From assembly GCA_030642465.1 (NCBI GenBank), contig DAOWNS010000028.1, forward strand, positions 1 through 12,588: a stretch of 12,588 bases of DNA, read 5' to 3'. This DNA is from Candidatus Thorarchaeota archaeon (GTDB lineage Archaea; Asgardarchaeota; Thorarchaeia; Thorarchaeales; Thorarchaeaceae). Positions 1 to 6,498 of the stretch are shown here, one piece after another. Position 1 is the stretch's first letter. Each line of letters starts with the position of its first letter. Below the pieces are notes generated by a model. It saw only the letters and a list, made by a program, of their open reading frames with translations, was not told the DNA's origin and searched no databases. The translations under genes were made by a program, and so were the position numbers.

Positions 1-18
1 ATTGCACCGGGTTTTTGG

Positions 19-26
19 TATATAAA
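19..26 (-). promoter_or_regulatory. Candidate archaeal TATA box for a gene left of the window
   Basis: Read on the minus strand these bases are TTTATATA, matching the archaeal box A consensus. The start site would fall about 25 bases further left, at or beyond the window edge, so any gene served lies outside. It follows the end of the winged-helix gene on the same strand. The sequence upstream of the box (CCGC) is not a good purine-rich BRE, so this rests on the TATA match alone. Confidence 0.35.
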
Positions 27-44
27 GCGGAACCACAATAGAGG

Positions 45-59
45 GTCACAAGATGTGAC
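45..59. promoter_or_regulatory. Perfect short palindrome, possible operator
   Basis: GTCACA and TGTGAC are exact inverted copies around a three-base spacer. The site lies between the stop of the winged-helix gene and the candidate leftward TATA box, about 19 bases upstream of that box. This is a reasonable operator position. It could instead be a small RNA hairpin at the 3' end of the regulator transcript; no T-run follows in either direction. Confidence 0.3.
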
Positions 60-74
60 TATCCCCAACGCCCC

Positions 75-380
75 CTACATACCTATGATTGGGTCAGGTA
101 TGGGTATTCCTACAAGCCCTGCCATCCTCTTGTATAGCTCCAGATACTGATGTCCTCGGACTGTGACCTTGTAGACCGTCCTACCTTCATCATCTTCATC
201 TTCGAGAAGGCCTCTATCCATTAGCTCTGTGAGGCTGATTTTCGCACGATCTACTGGCATGTTTGTGGACCTGGCTGCGCGAGTCAATGGACAGCTGCCG
301 TAGATGTAAATCACACGGATGAGCTCTGCATAGATATCATATCTCGTTCGTTTCAGATGCACTTTCTTCTTCTTGGCCAT
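75..380 (-). CDS. Small winged-helix (wHTH) DNA-binding protein
   Basis: A 101-residue protein beginning with a basic patch (AKKKK) followed by a compact winged helix-turn-helix. An amphipathic first helix (YDIYAELIRVIYIYG) leads into a helix-turn-helix (LTRAARSTNMPVDRAKISLTEL), a two-strand wing ending in TVYKVTVRG, and a closing helix with YLELYKRM. This layout resembles small archaeal ArnR1/PadR-like wHTH regulators. The ATG at 378-380 is preferred over an in-frame TTG at 387-389: it directly precedes the basic N-terminus, and a T-rich TATA-like element about 35 bases upstream fits leaderless initiation. It is divergent from the longin/roadblock gene across 122 bases, so local regulation is plausible. 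The specific family and target are not established. Confidence 0.7.
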   Translation of the reverse strand: MAKKKKVHLKRTRYDIYAELIRVIYIYGSCPLTRAARSTNMPVDRAKISLTELMDRGLLEDEDDEGRTVYKVTVRGHQYLELYKRMAGLVGIPIPDPIIGM

Positions 381-410
381 CGAACGCAACCGATTCCTAG
401 CATACTTCTT

Positions 411-422
411 GCAATAAAAAAG
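411..422 (-). promoter_or_regulatory. Candidate TATA box of the winged-helix gene
   Basis: The minus strand reads CTTTTTTATTGC. The AT-rich core lies about 31-42 bases before the ATG at 380, the spacing expected for a leaderless or nearly leaderless archaeal transcript. No Shine-Dalgarno is visible before that ATG, which agrees. Confidence 0.4.
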
Positions 423-449
423 CAGTGCATGTACGAACCTGGGAGGTAC

Positions 450-487
450 GACTCAGTAATCCTTTTGACTGATACGACAGCTGAGTC
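450..487. repeat. Seven-base inverted repeat in divergent intergenic region
   Basis: GACTCAG at 450-456 and CTGAGTC at 481-487 are perfect inverted copies separated by 24 bases. They end 15 bases before the GTG start of the longin/roadblock gene. The position suits a regulator of the rightward genes, possibly the divergent winged-helix protein, but a seven-base match in one copy is weak evidence. I see no convincing TATA box for the rightward gene here. Confidence 0.25.
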
Positions 488-502
488 CGTGACGGGAATC
501 TA

Positions 503-1240
503 GTGATACTGCGAGTTTTTTTGTTACTACGAGACTTAGGCGAGCATCTCTACGGCATGTCATTTGAGCACGACGTTTCAGAGCACATCACATCGATGCC
601 CCCTCACATCAGAGCATGTGTCACGCTTTTTGGCTCCAGCGAAAGCACCGCACATGATCGTGCCTACACGCTAGAGCAGGATGACTTGGTTTGGGTTTAC
701 GTGTTCTTTGAAATGTTTACAGTTGTAGTGTCAACGACTAAGGGCGAGGACATCCCACGTCTTCGGAAGCGAATGTTCTCTCTTGGTAGGGCTTTTGCCA
801 AATCATACGGGCACATAATAGATTCTTGGAGTGGCGACATGGGCGATATCGAGGGCGTCGACAAGCTTGTAGAACGATATATGCGGCTCAATCTAGATCT
901 TGAGAGTGATATCCTGTCCAAGATTGAGAGCCTAGTTAACACTATTCTTGAAAATTACAATGTTGCCTACGCCGGAGTCTTTGATGCGGGAGGGGACTTG
1001 CTCTCGGGCGACATCCCAGCCAGTCATATCCAACGCATCCAAGATGAGATATACGTCGCTGGATTCAATCCCGGCGTGGATCTAATGCCACATGAAGTTG
1101 AGATTCAAGGTCATAGTGTGCAGATGCTCAGGGTAAGCTCACTATCAATTGCAGTAGCTGCTTACCGTGACGAAAGCCGAATGGCAGCCGCAAAGGCAGT
1201 GAGCGCGATTGCACAGGCACTTCATGAAGCAATGAATTAA
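503..1240 (+). CDS. Longin-like plus roadblock/LC7-like domain protein (Asgard eukaryotic-signature type)
   Basis: A 245-residue cytosolic protein with two apparent domains. Residues 1-130 resemble an archaeal longin-like fold: it opens with a hydrophobic strand and turn (ILRVFLLLRDLGEHLYG), has a strand pair near 62-78, a long helix at 84-108, then a W-S-GD turn. Residues 138-245 look like a roadblock/LC7 domain: helix ILSKIESLVNTIL, strand AYAGVFDAGGDLL, a central helix, paired strands (VEIQGHSVQMLRV, SIAVAAY) and a C-terminal helix. Both folds occur in regulators of small Ras-like GTPases and are expanded in Asgard archaea; no GTPase is in this window. The GTG start follows an in-frame TAG region with only weak upstream purines. 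The TPR gene follows after 52 bases, probably co-transcribed. The assignment is by pattern, not by a search. Confidence 0.62.
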   Translation: MILRVFLLLRDLGEHLYGMSFEHDVSEHITSMPPHIRACVTLFGSSESTAHDRAYTLEQDDLVWVYVFFEMFTVVVSTTKGEDIPRLRKRMFSLGRAFAKSYGHIIDSWSGDMGDIEGVDKLVERYMRLNLDLESDILSKIESLVNTILENYNVAYAGVFDAGGDLLSGDIPASHIQRIQDEIYVAGFNPGVDLMPHEVEIQGHSVQMLRVSSLSIAVAAYRDESRMAAAKAVSAIAQALHEAMN

Positions 1241-1292
1241 ATTGCACAATCGCTAAATGGTGTCTTATCTGCATGCGGATGAGTGACTGCTG

Positions 1293-1961
1293 ATGGATAT
1301 GCCCACTGAAATCATTGCGAGTGCCGAGAAGGACATTGAGCAAGCCCTCTGGCAGAATGTTCGGGACAATGACACTGACAAGGCATTGGCCGTCTATCAC
1401 AAATCACGAATTAAACTAGTGTCACTGACCAATCTATCTGAAATGGAAGAGAAGGACAGGAACCGCGTTCTCGCTTACTGCCTAATGCGCATCGACGATG
1501 CATTATTCTCCAAGGGCGATACTGCAGACGCTGTGAGTCGAGCTCAAGAAGCATTGAGCTTGGCGCTAAGTTCCGATAATGAGGTTCAGATTGCTAGATG
1601 TCAGTTAACGCTAGGTGCCAGACTCATGAATCAGGGAAAGATTGCAGAGGCGGAGGAGCATTACCGCGGGATACTCACGACTCACATGGACAGCGAAGAT
1701 GAAGACCTAATCCAGGTGGTTGGGTGGACCCTAATAACAAGGGGGCACCTATTGAATGCCAAGAGTCTCCATGACCAAGCGCTCTTTGTACTTCTTGATG
1801 CCGAGAATCGATTGAAATCCATCGGCAACTCTGCGGGTATTGCCGCCGCGAACGAGCTCTTGGTGAAAGTGTACTCGAATCTTGGATGGTCAGAGGATGC
1901 CCAGAAATGTCGTCGAATGGCGATCAAGTACAAGGAGAAGGCAAAACGCGAACAGAGATGA
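1293..1961 (+). CDS. Tetratricopeptide-repeat (TPR) protein
   Basis: A 222-residue all-helical protein without signal peptide or membrane segment. Helix pairs repeat about every 41 residues, near 57-90, 98-131, 141-174 and 182-215, with TPR-like small residues and turns (LFSKGDTADAVSRAQEAL, LMNQGKIAEAEEHYRGIL, YSNLGWSEDAQKCRRMA). The spacing is slightly longer than classical 34-residue TPRs. The first 50 residues form a helical cap and the C-terminus is strongly basic (YKEKAKREQR). TPRs are protein-interaction scaffolds. Immediate placement after the longin/roadblock gene suggests the two products act together, which is inference. The ATG at 1293 is used; a second in-frame ATG lies two codons later, so the exact start is uncertain by two residues. 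No enzymatic motif is present. Confidence 0.7.
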   Translation: MDMPTEIIASAEKDIEQALWQNVRDNDTDKALAVYHKSRIKLVSLTNLSEMEEKDRNRVLAYCLMRIDDALFSKGDTADAVSRAQEALSLALSSDNEVQIARCQLTLGARLMNQGKIAEAEEHYRGILTTHMDSEDEDLIQVVGWTLITRGHLLNAKSLHDQALFVLLDAENRLKSIGNSAGIAAANELLVKVYSNLGWSEDAQKCRRMAIKYKEKAKREQR

Positions 1962-2060
1962 GCAATCTAGCAGATAGGCTCTCTCACATCACTGTACGAA
2001 ACAAAGAAGTACTACGCGGCACCGGTAGGTTTTGTCAATGGGCTTGAGGTTTGCTAAGCA
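1962..2060. other. Intergenic stretch without recognised element
   Basis: Ninety-nine bases between the TPR and flavoprotein genes. Apart from GAGGT at 2046-2050, ten bases before the flavoprotein ATG, I see no convincing TATA box, repeat or RNA structure. A promoter for the flavoprotein/adenosyltransferase pair is expected here but is not obvious. Confidence 0.3.
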
Positions 2061-2687
2061 ATGATTGTCGGCATTTGCGGTTCCCCCAAGAAGGAACGTT
2101 CCAACACACGATACCTACTCGAGAAGGCTCTCGAAGCAGCTTCGGATGTTCTTTCAGAGAGTAAGACTAAGCGCGCAACAACTGTTCTGCTCAACATAAG
2201 TGACTTCGAGATACGGCACTGTACTGGATGCGACTCGTGTGTGAGGAAGAAGCCCTGCCCAGAGAGTGAATATGACGATATGCACAAGATTGAGGAAAAG
2301 CTGCTGAAGGCGGATGGAATCATTATCGCTGCTCCATCATACTTCACTGCTGTCCCTGGCGTGCTGAAAGATTTCATAGATAGATCGAGACCGATGAAGA
2401 TGTTGAACCATCAGCTGAAAGACAAGCTCTTCGGTGCTATCACCTATGCTGGTCTTCGATATGGTGGTCAAGAACACGTGATTGACTACCTCAATAGATA
2501 CGCTCTTGGACAAGGCATGATTGTCGTAGGAGCTGTGGGGAGTCCGGTAAGAGATGGTACCTTCGGGTCAGGAAGTATGCAGACGGATGAGGGTGAATGG
2601 AGATCTGCGAAGAAGGACCAGCTAGCAGTTGAGGGTAGCCAGCAGCTTGGTCGTCGAATGGCTGAGCTTGTCAAGAAATTGAAGTGA
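2061..2687 (+). CDS. Iron-sulfur flavoprotein (NADPH-dependent FMN reductase-like)
   Basis: A 208-residue flavodoxin-fold protein. The N-terminal strand and FMN phosphate loop (GSPKKERSNT, residues 7-16) and the APSYF segment at 91-95, followed by a helix with DFIDRS, are typical of the FMN_red family. Between them lies a compact cluster motif, C54-x2-C57-x2-C60-x5-C66, with the same spacing as the [4Fe-4S] motif of Methanosarcina iron-sulfur flavoprotein (Isf). It should carry FMN plus one [4Fe-4S] cluster and shuttle electrons from ferredoxin-type donors. GAGGT at 2046-2050 precedes the ATG by ten bases. It ends 14 bases before the corrinoid adenosyltransferase, so the two are probably one operon. 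A role in cob(II)alamin reduction is inferred from context. The tail after 160 (SPVRDGTFGSGSMQTDEGEW) may line the flavin site. Confidence 0.85.
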   Translation: MIVGICGSPKKERSNTRYLLEKALEAASDVLSESKTKRATTVLLNISDFEIRHCTGCDSCVRKKPCPESEYDDMHKIEEKLLKADGIIIAAPSYFTAVPGVLKDFIDRSRPMKMLNHQLKDKLFGAITYAGLRYGGQEHVIDYLNRYALGQGMIVVGAVGSPVRDGTFGSGSMQTDEGEWRSAKKDQLAVEGSQQLGRRMAELVKKLK

Positions 2688-2690
2688 ATT

Positions 2691-2696
2691 GAGGGG
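2691..2696 (+). promoter_or_regulatory. Shine-Dalgarno of the adenosyltransferase gene
   Basis: GAGGGG ends five bases before the ATG at 2702 and lies in the 14-base gap after the flavoprotein stop. This supports translation of both genes from one message. Confidence 0.55.
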
Positions 2697-2701
2697 TTAT
2701 C

Positions 2702-3265
2702 ATGGTGAAACCAGATACAGGCGGCAAGGTTCAGGTATACACCGGCAATGGCAAGGGCAAGACGACTTGCGCGTTAGGCCTTGGCATGAGAGCAGCAGGC
2801 CACGGACTTGAAGTGCTCATGATTAGTTTCATGAAAGCGAAGGTCGCTGAAAGGAGCGGAATAAACGAGGTAAACTACGGAGAGTTCAAAACTATCGAGC
2901 AGATTCCGAAATTCACAATTATCCCTGTCGGACGCGAAAGCTTTGTCGATAAGGACAACCCTGACCCCGTAGATATCGAGATGGCTCGGAATGGCTTGAA
3001 GATGGCGCAGGACGCGCTTGCAGAACACAAGTGTGATGTCTTGATTCTCGATGAAATCAATGTAGCTGTGGAGTGGAACTTGATTTCCTTGAATGATCAG
3101 TTAGGACTGATTGAAATGAAGCCCACGGATGTCGAGATCGTTATGACCGGTCGCTATGCCAGTAAGGAGATCATTGAAGCTGCAGATTTGGTCACCGAGA
3201 TGAAAGAAATCAAACACTACTTTGAAACGGAGAAGCTTCTAGCTCGGAGAGGCTTCGAGTTCTAG
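2702..3265 (+). CDS. cobO: Cob(I)yrinic acid a,c-diamide / cob(I)alamin adenosyltransferase (CobA/CobO/BtuR type)
   Basis: A 187-residue cytosolic enzyme that transfers the adenosyl group of ATP to cob(I)alamin or a cobyrinate precursor, giving adenosylcobalamin. Visible family features: a P-loop of the CobA type (GNGKGKTT, residues 15-22), the strand MISFMKA (40-46, where QFIK-like sequences usually sit), a Walker-B-like LILDEIN (114-120), TGR (149-151), and the C-terminal VTEM...KHYF...ARRGFEF block. The length is usual for the family. CobA enzymes need cobalt reduced to Co(I), often by a flavoprotein, and the gene directly upstream encodes one. The next gene is an AdoCbl-dependent mutase, the obvious consumer of the product. 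Either salvage or de novo use is possible; no other cobalamin synthesis gene is in the window. Confidence 0.92.
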   Translation: MVKPDTGGKVQVYTGNGKGKTTCALGLGMRAAGHGLEVLMISFMKAKVAERSGINEVNYGEFKTIEQIPKFTIIPVGRESFVDKDNPDPVDIEMARNGLKMAQDALAEHKCDVLILDEINVAVEWNLISLNDQLGLIEMKPTDVEIVMTGRYASKEIIEAADLVTEMKEIKHYFETEKLLARRGFEF

Positions 3266-3312
3266 ATCAATAGAGGCATTGTAATGGCCTGTACCCCTTG
3301 CAGAATCGAACA

Positions 3313-3320
3313 TTTAATAT
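3313..3320 (+). promoter_or_regulatory. Candidate TATA box of the mutase gene
   Basis: TTTAATAT lies 43 bases before the GTG start. A start site about 25 bases downstream would leave a short leader of roughly 20 bases that still contains the strong Shine-Dalgarno at 3348-3354. This suggests the mutase can be transcribed separately from the adenosyltransferase. Confidence 0.4.
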
Positions 3321-3347
3321 TGTGTTTGAAAGAGCTGGTCTTTTGTT

Positions 3348-3354
3348 GAGGAGG
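3348..3354 (+). promoter_or_regulatory. Strong Shine-Dalgarno deciding a GTG start
   Basis: GAGGAGG sits eight bases before the GTG at 3363, fixing that non-ATG codon as the mutase start. It is among the strongest ribosome binding sites in the window. Confidence 0.7.
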
Positions 3355-3362
3355 ATAACCTA

Positions 3363-5024
3363 GTGGATGACCAGGATTCCATCAAGAAAGCGAAGAAGAG
3401 TTGGGAATCAAAAGATCTCTCCAACCAAAAGCAGTGGCGGGACGAGTTCGTTACGACCTCAAGCAAACCGATTAAGGTGATTTATACTCCGCTGGACATT
3501 CCTGACCTCGACTACATGCGTGACCTAGGATTTCCCAGTCAATATCCGTACACTCGCGGTGTGCAGCCTTCAATGTATCGTGGTCGCATTTGGACAATGC
3601 GGCAGTTTGCTGGGATGGGCAGCGCAGAGGAAACGAATCAACGTTTCAAATTCTTGCTCAATCATGGTCAAACAGGACTGAGTGTGGCTTTCCATCTGCC
3701 AACAATCTATGGGAGGGACTCTGACCACCCATATGCGCTCGGTGAGGTTGGAAAACTTGGTGTTGCCATTGACACAGTCAAGGACATGGAGATACTACTT
3801 GATGGGCTTCCTCTAGACAAGGTCACTACCTCAATGACAATCAACGCTCCCGCTTCAATACTCCTCGCCATGTACATGGTTGCCGCTCAAAAACAGGGAG
3901 TTACTCCGGCTCAGATTGGAGGAACTATTCAAAACGATATTCTGAAGGAGTACATGGCCCAAAAATCATACATCTACAGTCCTGCGCCATCGATGCGAAT
4001 CATCACTGACATTATGGGCTATTGTGCGAAAAACATCCCCCGCTGGAACACCATATCCATTTCGGGCTATCACATTCGGGAAGCTGGTTCAACCGCAGCT
4101 CAGGAGCTTGCATTCACATTAGCCAACGGGCTGACTTACGTACAAGCAGGCATTGATGCAGGCCTGGATGTGGATGTCTTCGCTCCTCGTCTATCATTCT
4201 TTTTCAATTCCCATAATGACATATTCGAGGAGGTCGCGAAATTCCGAGCCGCACGCCGCATTTGGGCGCGCGAAATGAAGGAGCGATTCAAGGCGAAGAA
4301 ATCAAGGTCTCTTTGGATGCGATTCCACACTCAAACTGCCGGATGCTCACTAACTGCTCAGCAGCCAATTGTCAATGTTGTACGTACTGCGTACCAGGCC
4401 CTTGCGGCAGTTCTTGGAGGCACTCAGTCTCTTCACACAAACAGCATGGATGAGGCTTTCTGCTTGCCAACAGAAGATGCAGTTCGTGTGGCCCTCCGGA
4501 CTCAACAGGTCATCGCGCACGAGAGTGGAGCGGCCAATACGATAGACCCACTTGCAGGCTCGTACTATGTCGAGTCGTTGACCAATGAACTGGAGGAGGA
4601 AGCCTACAAGTACTTCGATCGGTTCGATGCTATGGGTGGTGTTATCCCCGCCATCGAGAAGGGATTCCCGCAGAGGGAGATAGCCAACGCATCGTACAAG
4701 TACCAGCGCGAGATTGAAACCAACAAGAGGAAAATAGTGGGTGTCAATGACTTCGTTCTTGAGGGCGAAGAGGTCACAATCCCGGTGCTCAAGATAGATT
4801 CTGAGATTGAGAGAAAGCAGGTGGAACGCACTCAGAGAATTCGGAGCGAGCGTGACAAGAAGAAGTTCGAGGAAGCTCTCAATGAGCTGAGGAAGGCTTC
4901 TGAGGGGACAGACAATGTTATGCCGCATGTCATCAATGCGGTGAAAGCCCATGCTACTGTGGGCGAGATATGTGACGTCTGGCGGGACATTTGGGGCGAA
5001 TGGGACGAGCCGAAGATATACTAG
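3363..5024 (+). CDS. Methylmalonyl-CoA mutase family large subunit with isobutyryl-CoA-mutase-like active site
   Basis: A 553-residue catalytic TIM-barrel subunit of an AdoCbl-dependent acyl-CoA mutase. Family blocks are intact: YTRGVQPSMYRGR (63-75), GLSVAFHLPT (105-114), GTIQNDILKEY (187-197), SGYHIREAG (234-242), APRLSFFFN (274-282), FHTQTAG (321-327) and LGGTQSLHTN (351-360). Numbering is seven less than Propionibacterium MCM: Arg82, Ser114, Gln197, His244 and Arg283 correspond to Arg75, Ser107, Gln190, His237 and Arg276. However, MCM Tyr89 is Phe82 and MCM Arg207 is Gln200. Those two residues hold the methylmalonyl carboxylate, and Phe/Gln is the pair known in isobutyryl-CoA mutase. Likely reaction: isobutyryl-CoA to n-butyryl-CoA, or a related branched acyl-CoA. 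The B12-binding domain (DxHxxG) is absent, as in archaeal MCM and IcmA large subunits; its small partner is not in the window. GTG start with strong Shine-Dalgarno. Confidence 0.9.
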   Translation: MDDQDSIKKAKKSWESKDLSNQKQWRDEFVTTSSKPIKVIYTPLDIPDLDYMRDLGFPSQYPYTRGVQPSMYRGRIWTMRQFAGMGSAEETNQRFKFLLNHGQTGLSVAFHLPTIYGRDSDHPYALGEVGKLGVAIDTVKDMEILLDGLPLDKVTTSMTINAPASILLAMYMVAAQKQGVTPAQIGGTIQNDILKEYMAQKSYIYSPAPSMRIITDIMGYCAKNIPRWNTISISGYHIREAGSTAAQELAFTLANGLTYVQAGIDAGLDVDVFAPRLSFFFNSHNDIFEEVAKFRAARRIWAREMKERFKAKKSRSLWMRFHTQTAGCSLTAQQPIVNVVRTAYQALAAVLGGTQSLHTNSMDEAFCLPTEDAVRVALRTQQVIAHESGAANTIDPLAGSYYVESLTNELEEEAYKYFDRFDAMGGVIPAIEKGFPQREIANASYKYQREIETNKRKIVGVNDFVLEGEEVTIPVLKIDSEIERKQVERTQRIRSERDKKKFEEALNELRKASEGTDNVMPHVINAVKAHATVGEICDVWRDIWGEWDEPKIY

Positions 5025-5054
5025 ATGCGAGAAGACGTCAGAGCCAAGCTCTTA

Positions 5055-6404
5055 TCATTCTGTTTCATTGAGTTCGTCATGTGCTTGGAGTATTACGGTT
5101 TCCTCATCTTCGGAGTTGGGCACTAACCCCTCGATGGGCTCCTCGGGAGATTCCGCAGATGCGGTTTCCATAACATCGTCAAGCGCCCTGACTGATGGAG
5201 CCAGCAAGGCAGCAGTCGTTAGTACGATTGTCCCCACTCCTGAGGCAATAAACCAAATCGGAACGCCGTAAACGTCCGCCACTGGTCCAGCAATTACCAA
5301 TCCAATGGGCATCATCGCAGCGGCTCCAGCACCAACGAGAGCAAACACTCTTCCTTGCATGTCACCTGGGATTGTCGACTGCAGTAATGCAAGGATGGAC
5401 CCATTCACAATAGTGCCGAGAGCTGCCACGAGGAAGAAAAGAGCAGTTGCTTGGAGGAATGCATCTGGCGGCATCAGACCTATCAATATATCCACGATTC
5501 CCATCAGGATTAATGTGACAAGAGCTGTTACAGTCCGCTTTTTCCCTCCTCCCCAAATGCCAAGAAATACTCCGGAAAGCACCATCCCTATGGCACTTGC
5601 TGATTGAATTATGGCCAGATATGTTACATCACCGTGAAAATGGTTGGTGACAAGAATGGGGATCAGGGTGGAAGCGGGCCCTCCCACGAGGTTCAGGAAC
5701 ATCCCCATCAAGACTATCACTAGCAGTCCCCGTGATTTTCTCAGGAAGCGGAAGCCATCCATCATGTCACCGAGAACAGATTTTTCCACTAGTGGGCTCT
5801 TTCGCTCAGGCTGAGGGACATGAACAGCTGCAAGCGCGCCTATCGCAATGACCGCAGTTACCACATCTATCATCAGGATGGCACTCATTGGAAGCAGAAT
5901 CAGAACAAGTGCTCCAAGCGGCGGCGCGAGTATACCCGCTGCTCCTTGAAGAGTCTGGTTCATACCCGCAATGCGTGATAGGTGCTTCTTAGGCACCATC
6001 AATGTGGTTGACGCTAGCATCGCCGGCCAGTGGAATGCACCTGCGGCTGAACCAATGAGCATGGCCAGATAGATATGCCAGATCTCTATAGTTCCAAAGT
6101 AGAACATGGCCACTAGGAAGAGAATGCTTAGAGCAGTAATCGTGTCTGCAACAATCATAGTTCTACGTCTATTCCATCGATCCACGTACGACCCCGCAAA
6201 GGGGGCAATCAAAATCTGTGGCAACAATGCCATTATCATGGTGATGGCGAGCACGGTAGCGGAGCCGGTTTGAAGTGTCAAATACCAGACAATGGTGAAT
6301 CGTACGAGTCGACTCCCGAACAAAGATACGGCCTGACCACCCCACATGATGGCAAATGGGCGCACTGACTCTATGGTTTCTTCCTTTGGCGGTTCAGACA
6401 ACAT
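5055..6404 (-). CDS. Major facilitator superfamily exporter (MefA/EntS-like)
   Basis: A 449-residue integral membrane protein with about twelve hydrophobic segments between residues 16 and 404. The loop after helix 2 carries MFS motif A (GSYVDRWNRRR, residues 71-81). The second half has IPGDMQGRVFALVG (345-358), typical of the MFS_3/macrolide-efflux-like group, whose members export drugs, siderophores or metabolites by proton antiport. The substrate cannot be read from sequence. The last 45 residues (405-449) form a hydrophilic, strongly acidic cytoplasmic tail with no membrane segment. The ATG at 6402-6404 has no Shine-Dalgarno but a TATA-like box about 27-34 bases upstream, fitting leaderless expression. 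It converges on the mutase gene (30-base gap) and diverges from the FAD oxidase operon, with which it may share regulation. Confidence 0.87.
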   Translation of the reverse strand: MLSEPPKEETIESVRPFAIMWGGQAVSLFGSRLVRFTIVWYLTLQTGSATVLAITMIMALLPQILIAPFAGSYVDRWNRRRTMIVADTITALSILFLVAMFYFGTIEIWHIYLAMLIGSAAGAFHWPAMLASTTLMVPKKHLSRIAGMNQTLQGAAGILAPPLGALVLILLPMSAILMIDVVTAVIAIGALAAVHVPQPERKSPLVEKSVLGDMMDGFRFLRKSRGLLVIVLMGMFLNLVGGPASTLIPILVTNHFHGDVTYLAIIQSASAIGMVLSGVFLGIWGGGKKRTVTALVTLILMGIVDILIGLMPPDAFLQATALFFLVAALGTIVNGSILALLQSTIPGDMQGRVFALVGAGAAAMMPIGLVIAGPVADVYGVPIWFIASGVGTIVLTTAALLAPSVRALDDVMETASAESPEEPIEGLVPNSEDEETVILQAHDELNETE

Positions 6405-6430
6405 CGCACTGAGTTTCAGGTCCTTGGTGG

Positions 6431-6438
6431 GATATAAT
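6431..6438 (-). promoter_or_regulatory. Candidate TATA box of the MFS gene
   Basis: The minus strand reads ATTATATC here, 27-34 bases before the ATG. That spacing places transcription at or near the start codon, as in leaderless archaeal genes. Confidence 0.5.
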
Positions 6439-6498
6439 GCAAGTGGTCTAGGAATGAATTAACAATTGGACTTGCTGTCGCTGAATCCTTCACTTCAC

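Noticed and set aside
1128..1400. A 90-codon minus-strand frame across the gap between the longin/roadblock and TPR genes
   Set aside because: It lies antisense to both genes with no ribosome site or recognisable sequence.
3277..3291. GGCATTGTAATGGCC as a terminator hairpin after the adenosyltransferase
   Set aside because: The stem is short with a bulge and a two-base loop, and no T-run follows; too weak to list.
4350..4952. A 200-codon open frame on the minus strand inside the mutase gene
   Set aside because: It is antisense to conserved mutase blocks, has no recognisable domain and no start signals; it is a coding shadow.
3363..5024. Straight assignment as methylmalonyl-CoA mutase
   Set aside because: Overall similarity fits, but the Tyr89 and Arg207 equivalents are Phe and Gln, which argues against a carboxylated substrate.
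5305..5607. A 100-codon plus-strand frame inside the MFS gene
   Set aside because: The opposite strand encodes conserved MFS helices and the IPGDMQGRVF motif; the plus frame is a low-complexity shadow.
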